From the NCBI RefSeq assembly GCF_016899775.1, contig NZ_JACJJE010000035.1, positions 1 through 34,417 of the forward strand: DNA of 34,417 nucleotides. The letters run 5' to 3'. Source of the DNA: Pseudoflavonifractor capillosus. Lineage in GTDB: Bacteria; Bacillota; Clostridia; Oscillospirales; Oscillospiraceae. The position numbers and the translations under genes were made by a program. Of this stretch, positions 31,576-34,417 are shown one piece after another (within the stretch, counting starts at the first letter, position 1; each line of letters opens with the position of its first letter). The notes below the pieces were generated by a model. The model was not told the DNA's origin and searched no databases. It saw only the letters and a list, made by a program, of their open reading frames with translations.

Positions 31576-33015
31576 ATGGAATCCTACAAATCATATTTTG
31601 ACCGGCAGACCGTCTCGCCGGAGCTGCACGAAAAACTGCTGGCCATCGGCCGGCAGCCCCGGACAGAGCGGCGGCGCAGACCGCTCTCCCCCGCCTGGAA
31701 AAAGTGGGCGGCTCTGGCCGCCTGCTGCGCTCTGGCCCTGGGACTGGGGCTGTGGCGGCTGTCCGCCCCAGGGGAGACGGGAAGCGGCGCCTGTGTTCCC
31801 CCTGCCGTCTCCTCCCCGCCGGAGGATTCCTCTTCCCACAGCGGGGAGAACCGGGAATCCGGCTTTCAGGTGGAAGGTTCTGAAACGACAGGCACGGCCT
31901 TCCTGCCCGCCATTCCCTACATCCACTATCCGGACGTAGGGGACCGCCCGGCGGCGGACACCTCCCCCAGCCGCATGATGCTGGCGGGCTCCTATTCCGT
32001 GGAGCTGACCAAGGAGGACGTGCAGAAGATCTTCTGGGGGCCGGAGGGCAAGCCGGAGGGGGCGGACGGGGACCTGCCCTGGATGCTGTTCTGGGGGAAC
32101 TTCTTCCTGTCCGGCTCCGCCCTGTACGACGGAGAGGGGGAGCTGCTGTGGCTCACCCTCAAGGGGAACAGCGCCGCTCAGGCGCTCTCCTTCACCCTCA
32201 CCCTGCGCCCGGGGGAGCTGCCCTTCCAGTGCGGTCTCTACTCCGATCTGGAGACCACCCACGTCAACGGCACCCCCGTCACCGGCTGGAGCCGCAGGGA
32301 GGACCTCAACGGCGACGGCGTTCCGGACGCCCGGTGCGTCAGCGAGTTCATGGCCGGGGAGGTGGGGGTACGCTTTGAGGCGGCGTGTACCGCCGGAGAG
32401 GACTCTATGGATGCCGCCGCCTGGTACAGCGCCCTGCTGGTGGGCCAGACGCTTTCCGGCGGCGTGTATCTGGGGGACCTGCTTACCAACGGGGAGGTCC
32501 CGGCCTGGCGGGAGGAGACGTTCTCCTGTCTGGAGCAGGCCCGGGAGCAGGCCGCCTTCGCCCCCTACCTGCCGGAGACGGACATCCCCGGCTACGGGGA
32601 GTTTTACGCCGCCCTGTCCTATCAGGAGGGGGTGCGAAACCGGCTCACCGTCCGCTGGTCCCGGGGGTATGACGACGTGAGCGTCACGGTCTCGCTCCCG
32701 GAGGGGACGCCCACCTATCATTTGGCGGATGTGAACCGCCCGGAGGAGTATGACCTGAGCCTGTACTCCATCCCCTGGTGCGACAGCGTGCCGGAGGAAT
32801 ACCGGGAGACGGTGAATTTTCCCACCTTCCGGGCGGAGGATTTGAGTCTCCAGGTGGTGGCGGCCCGGGCCAACGAAAAGGACACCGGGGGGCTGTCCTT
32901 CTCCTTCGGGGTGCTCCACGGGGACGGCACTCTGGTGGAGTACCGCTGCGACGGCCTCACCGCCCAGGCGGTGTGGCAGCTGGTGGAGGAGACACTCCCC
33001 CCGGCATCCCCCTGA
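31576..33015 (+). CDS. Single-pass membrane protein, putative anti-sigma factor
   Basis: A 479-residue protein of no family that I recognise. The first 43 residues are cytosolic and basic (QPRTERRRRPLSPAWKK), then one membrane segment (about 44-62), then a serine/proline-rich stretch and a large outside domain. This is the topology of membrane anti-sigma factors or of Clostridial proteins encoded right after an ECF sigma gene. No zinc-binding anti-sigma HxxxCxxC motif is present. DLNGDGVPD (243-251) is a calcium-binding EF-hand-like loop, so the outer part may sense or need calcium. The start at 31576 follows AGAGGAG. Co-transcription with the sigma factor is likely. Confidence 0.7.
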   Translation: MESYKSYFDRQTVSPELHEKLLAIGRQPRTERRRRPLSPAWKKWAALAACCALALGLGLWRLSAPGETGSGACVPPAVSSPPEDSSSHSGENRESGFQVEGSETTGTAFLPAIPYIHYPDVGDRPAADTSPSRMMLAGSYSVELTKEDVQKIFWGPEGKPEGADGDLPWMLFWGNFFLSGSALYDGEGELLWLTLKGNSAAQALSFTLTLRPGELPFQCGLYSDLETTHVNGTPVTGWSRREDLNGDGVPDARCVSEFMAGEVGVRFEAACTAGEDSMDAAAWYSALLVGQTLSGGVYLGDLLTNGEVPAWREETFSCLEQAREQAAFAPYLPETDIPGYGEFYAALSYQEGVRNRLTVRWSRGYDDVSVTVSLPEGTPTYHLADVNRPEEYDLSLYSIPWCDSVPEEYRETVNFPTFRAEDLSLQVVAARANEKDTGGLSFSFGVLHGDGTLVEYRCDGLTAQAVWQLVEETLPPASP

Positions 33016-33042
33016 GCCCGGCGGCGGCCCTCCGCCCCATCT

Positions 33043-33069
33043 GCGCCCCTCCCCCAGCGGGAGGGGCGC
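33043..33069 (+). terminator. Terminator after the sigma-factor operon
   Basis: An 11-bp GC stem (33043-33053 with 33059-33069), a 5-base loop and TTTTTCTTT. Confidence 0.88.
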
Positions 33070-33110
33070 TTTTTCTTTGACGGGACGGTCTGGCGCCGCC
33101 GCCTGTTTTA

Positions 33111-33119
33111 TGGTACAAT
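33111..33119 (+). promoter_or_regulatory. Extended -10 promoter of the HD-domain gene
   Basis: TGG followed by TACAAT (33114-33119). The -35 region is poor. Confidence 0.45.
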
Positions 33120-33166
33120 AGCGGCGTCAAACAATTCCGGCCCTGGGCCGCCTTGGAGGGAATCCC

Positions 33167-33751
33167 ATGTCCTGCAAAGAGGAATTTATTGAAATTTTCA
33201 AAGAGAAGATCACCCGCCCCGGGGCGGACGCCCTGCTGAACTACCTGGAGACCAAGAGCGACTTCTTTACCGCCCCCGCCTCCGCCCGGTACCACCTGGC
33301 CTGTGAGGGGGGCCTGTGCGAGCACAGCCTGAACGTGTACCACTGTCTGGTGGACTACCTCCAGCGGGAGCGGGTCCAGGAGCTGTACGGTCTGGAGTAC
33401 AGCGAGGAGAGCGTGGCCGTGGTGGCCCTCCTCCACGACGTGTGCAAGGTGGGCTGCTATAAGAAGGGCTTCCGCAACGTGAAAAACGACGCCACGGGAC
33501 AGTGGGAGCGGGTGCCCACCTACACCTTCGACGACCCCCTGCCCTACGGCCACGGGGAGAAGTCGGTGTACATCATCAACGGCTTCATCCGCCTCACCCG
33601 GGAGGAGGCCATGGCCATCCGCTGGCACATGGGCTTCTCCGGCACCGAGGACCCCCGCACCGTGGGCCAGGCCCTTCAGAAGTACCCCCTGGCCTTCGCC
33701 CTGGCCACCGCCGACATGGAGGCCAGCTACTTCCTGGAGGGGGACCAGTGA
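33167..33751 (+). CDS. HD-domain phosphohydrolase
   Basis: A 194-residue metal-dependent phosphohydrolase of the HD superfamily. The metal ligands are in order: H53 (CEHSLNVY), H90-D91 (ALLHDVCKVG), H129 (PYGHGEKS), H154 (IRWHMG) and D183 (TADMEA). This five-ligand layout, with the extra histidines, resembles HD domains that act on nucleotides, nucleic-acid ends or cyclic dinucleotides. The substrate is unknown. It stands alone with its own promoter; the next gene starts 146 bases on, with a separate promoter. Confidence 0.85.
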   Translation: MSCKEEFIEIFKEKITRPGADALLNYLETKSDFFTAPASARYHLACEGGLCEHSLNVYHCLVDYLQRERVQELYGLEYSEESVAVVALLHDVCKVGCYKKGFRNVKNDATGQWERVPTYTFDDPLPYGHGEKSVYIINGFIRLTREEAMAIRWHMGFSGTEDPRTVGQALQKYPLAFALATADMEASYFLEGDQ

Positions 33752-33812
33752 CGGCTCCCCGCCCCGCCCAGCCATTGGAAGGCCCGCGGCAAAAAAATTC
33801 ACAATGTTCCGG

Positions 33813-33841
33813 TTGAAAATCAGGGCGTGATATGGTAAAGT
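33813..33841 (+). promoter_or_regulatory. Sigma-A promoter of the P-loop gene
   Basis: TTGAAA (33813-33818), 17-base spacer, TAAAGT (33836-33841). The short leader contains an AGGGACC/GGTCCCT hairpin (33855-33870). Confidence 0.62.
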
Positions 33842-33897
33842 TAGTATATCAACGAGGGACCCCGGTCCCTGGTAACATCCATTAAGGAGTGATTCAC

Positions 33898-34308
33898 ATG
33901 ATTCGAGTCATCATGGGTAAAAAGGGCACTGGCAAGACCAAGCAGATGATCGACATGATTAACGAGGCTGTCCAGAGCGAGCACGGGAATGTCGTCTGCA
34001 TCGAAAAGGGCAGCAAGCTGACCTTTGATATCCATTATCAGATCCGGCTGGTGGACTCCAGCGAGTACGACGTGGCCAATTTCACCGCCCTGAAGGGCTT
34101 TATCTCCGGCTTGCACGCCGGCAACTACGACATCACCCACATCTTCATCGACAGCCTGACCAAGATCGTCCCCACCGACGGCTACAACGATGTGGAGGAT
34201 TTCCTGAACTGGCTCAACAACTTCGGCGAGAAGAACGGCATCAAGTTCACCATCACCATCAGCGACGAGCCCGACCTGGCCCCCGAGGGCATCAAGCAGT
34301 ATTTCTGA
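33898..34308 (+). CDS. Small P-loop NTPase-like protein, conserved in Clostridia
   Basis: A 136-residue protein with a Walker A loop MGKKGTGKT (residues 6-14) right at the start and a Walker B-like strand THIFIDS (D85). No other domain is seen, so it is a minimal nucleotide-binding protein. I believe relatives are widespread in Clostridia and are often labelled PilT-like, but there is no evidence here for a pilus role. AAGGAG lies 8 bases before the ATG at 33898; an in-frame GTG at 33889 would overlap that site. It is monocistronic. Confidence 0.82.
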   Translation: MIRVIMGKKGTGKTKQMIDMINEAVQSEHGNVVCIEKGSKLTFDIHYQIRLVDSSEYDVANFTALKGFISGLHAGNYDITHIFIDSLTKIVPTDGYNDVEDFLNWLNNFGEKNGIKFTITISDEPDLAPEGIKQYF

Positions 34309-34377
34309 TTTCCGTAAAAAGAAAGCGTCCGCCTCTCCATTGAACTGAACCCGTAAAAGCGGACAATAGACAAAACG

Positions 34378-34416
34378 CCCCCTGATGTAGGAAAATGGAA
34401 GTACTACATCAGGGGG
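34378..34416 (+). terminator. Terminator at the window end
   Basis: A 13-bp stem (34378-34390 with 34404-34416) with a 13-base loop, A-run on the left; a T-run probably continues past the window. Confidence 0.7.
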
Positions 34417-34417
34417 T

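Overview
The window is GC-rich chromosomal DNA from a spore-forming, low-oxygen Firmicute of the class Clostridia, most like the Oscillospiraceae gut group (Flavonifractor / Lawsonibacter / Pseudoflavonifractor type). The grounds are a gpr spore protease, strong AGGAGG-type ribosome binding sites, sigma-A promoters of the TTGACA-17-TATAAT type, a DarA-type cyclic-di-AMP receptor domain, a QueT transporter, sigma-54 and a DUF3793/flavodoxin pair. Genus assignment is inference. No tRNA, rRNA, CRISPR array, transposase or phage module was seen.

Layout. 0-7 kb: a LysR regulator divergent from an aminotransferase-RidA pair; then, leftward, ftsH, queT (behind a structured leader that may be a preQ1 riboswitch) and a GNAT acetyltransferase; then a second ridA and secG rightward. 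7-11 kb: a HAD phosphatase and rpoN leftward, divergent from a DUF3793-flavodoxin unit whose promoter carries two metal-repressor-like palindromes. 10.7-14 kb: a recombination scar with a LysR gene that lost its start, then a TPP-dependent enzyme. 14-21 kb: three striking genes, namely a secreted SLH/M28/HExxH/transglutaminase multi-enzyme protein, a MATE transporter fused in frame to a DarA-like cyclic-di-AMP receptor, and a sensor histidine kinase whose start codon appears to be ACG. 21.5-26 kb: gltS, an acyl-CoA synthetase with a palindromic operator, and gpr, with a relic of a second gpr tail and seven consecutive hairpins between the last two. 26-29 kb: rpsT, a YihY/BrkB membrane protein, and the rpsF-ssb-rpsR operon. 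29-34 kb: a second hairpin array, a membrane glycosyltransferase, an ECF sigma factor with a membrane partner protein, an HD-domain phosphohydrolase and a small P-loop protein, ending in a terminator at the window edge.

How the parts relate. Most units are short (one to three genes) with their own promoter and terminator. Clear functional units are the PLP enzyme with RidA (enamine clean-up), rpsF-ssb-rpsR, the sigma/partner pair, and DUF3793-flavodoxin (metal limitation, inferred). The most novel material is the MATE-DarA fusion with an internal start, the four-module secreted enzyme, the ACG start, the two hairpin arrays that share a 13-base core, and the gpr tail relic whose differences from gpr are all synonymous.
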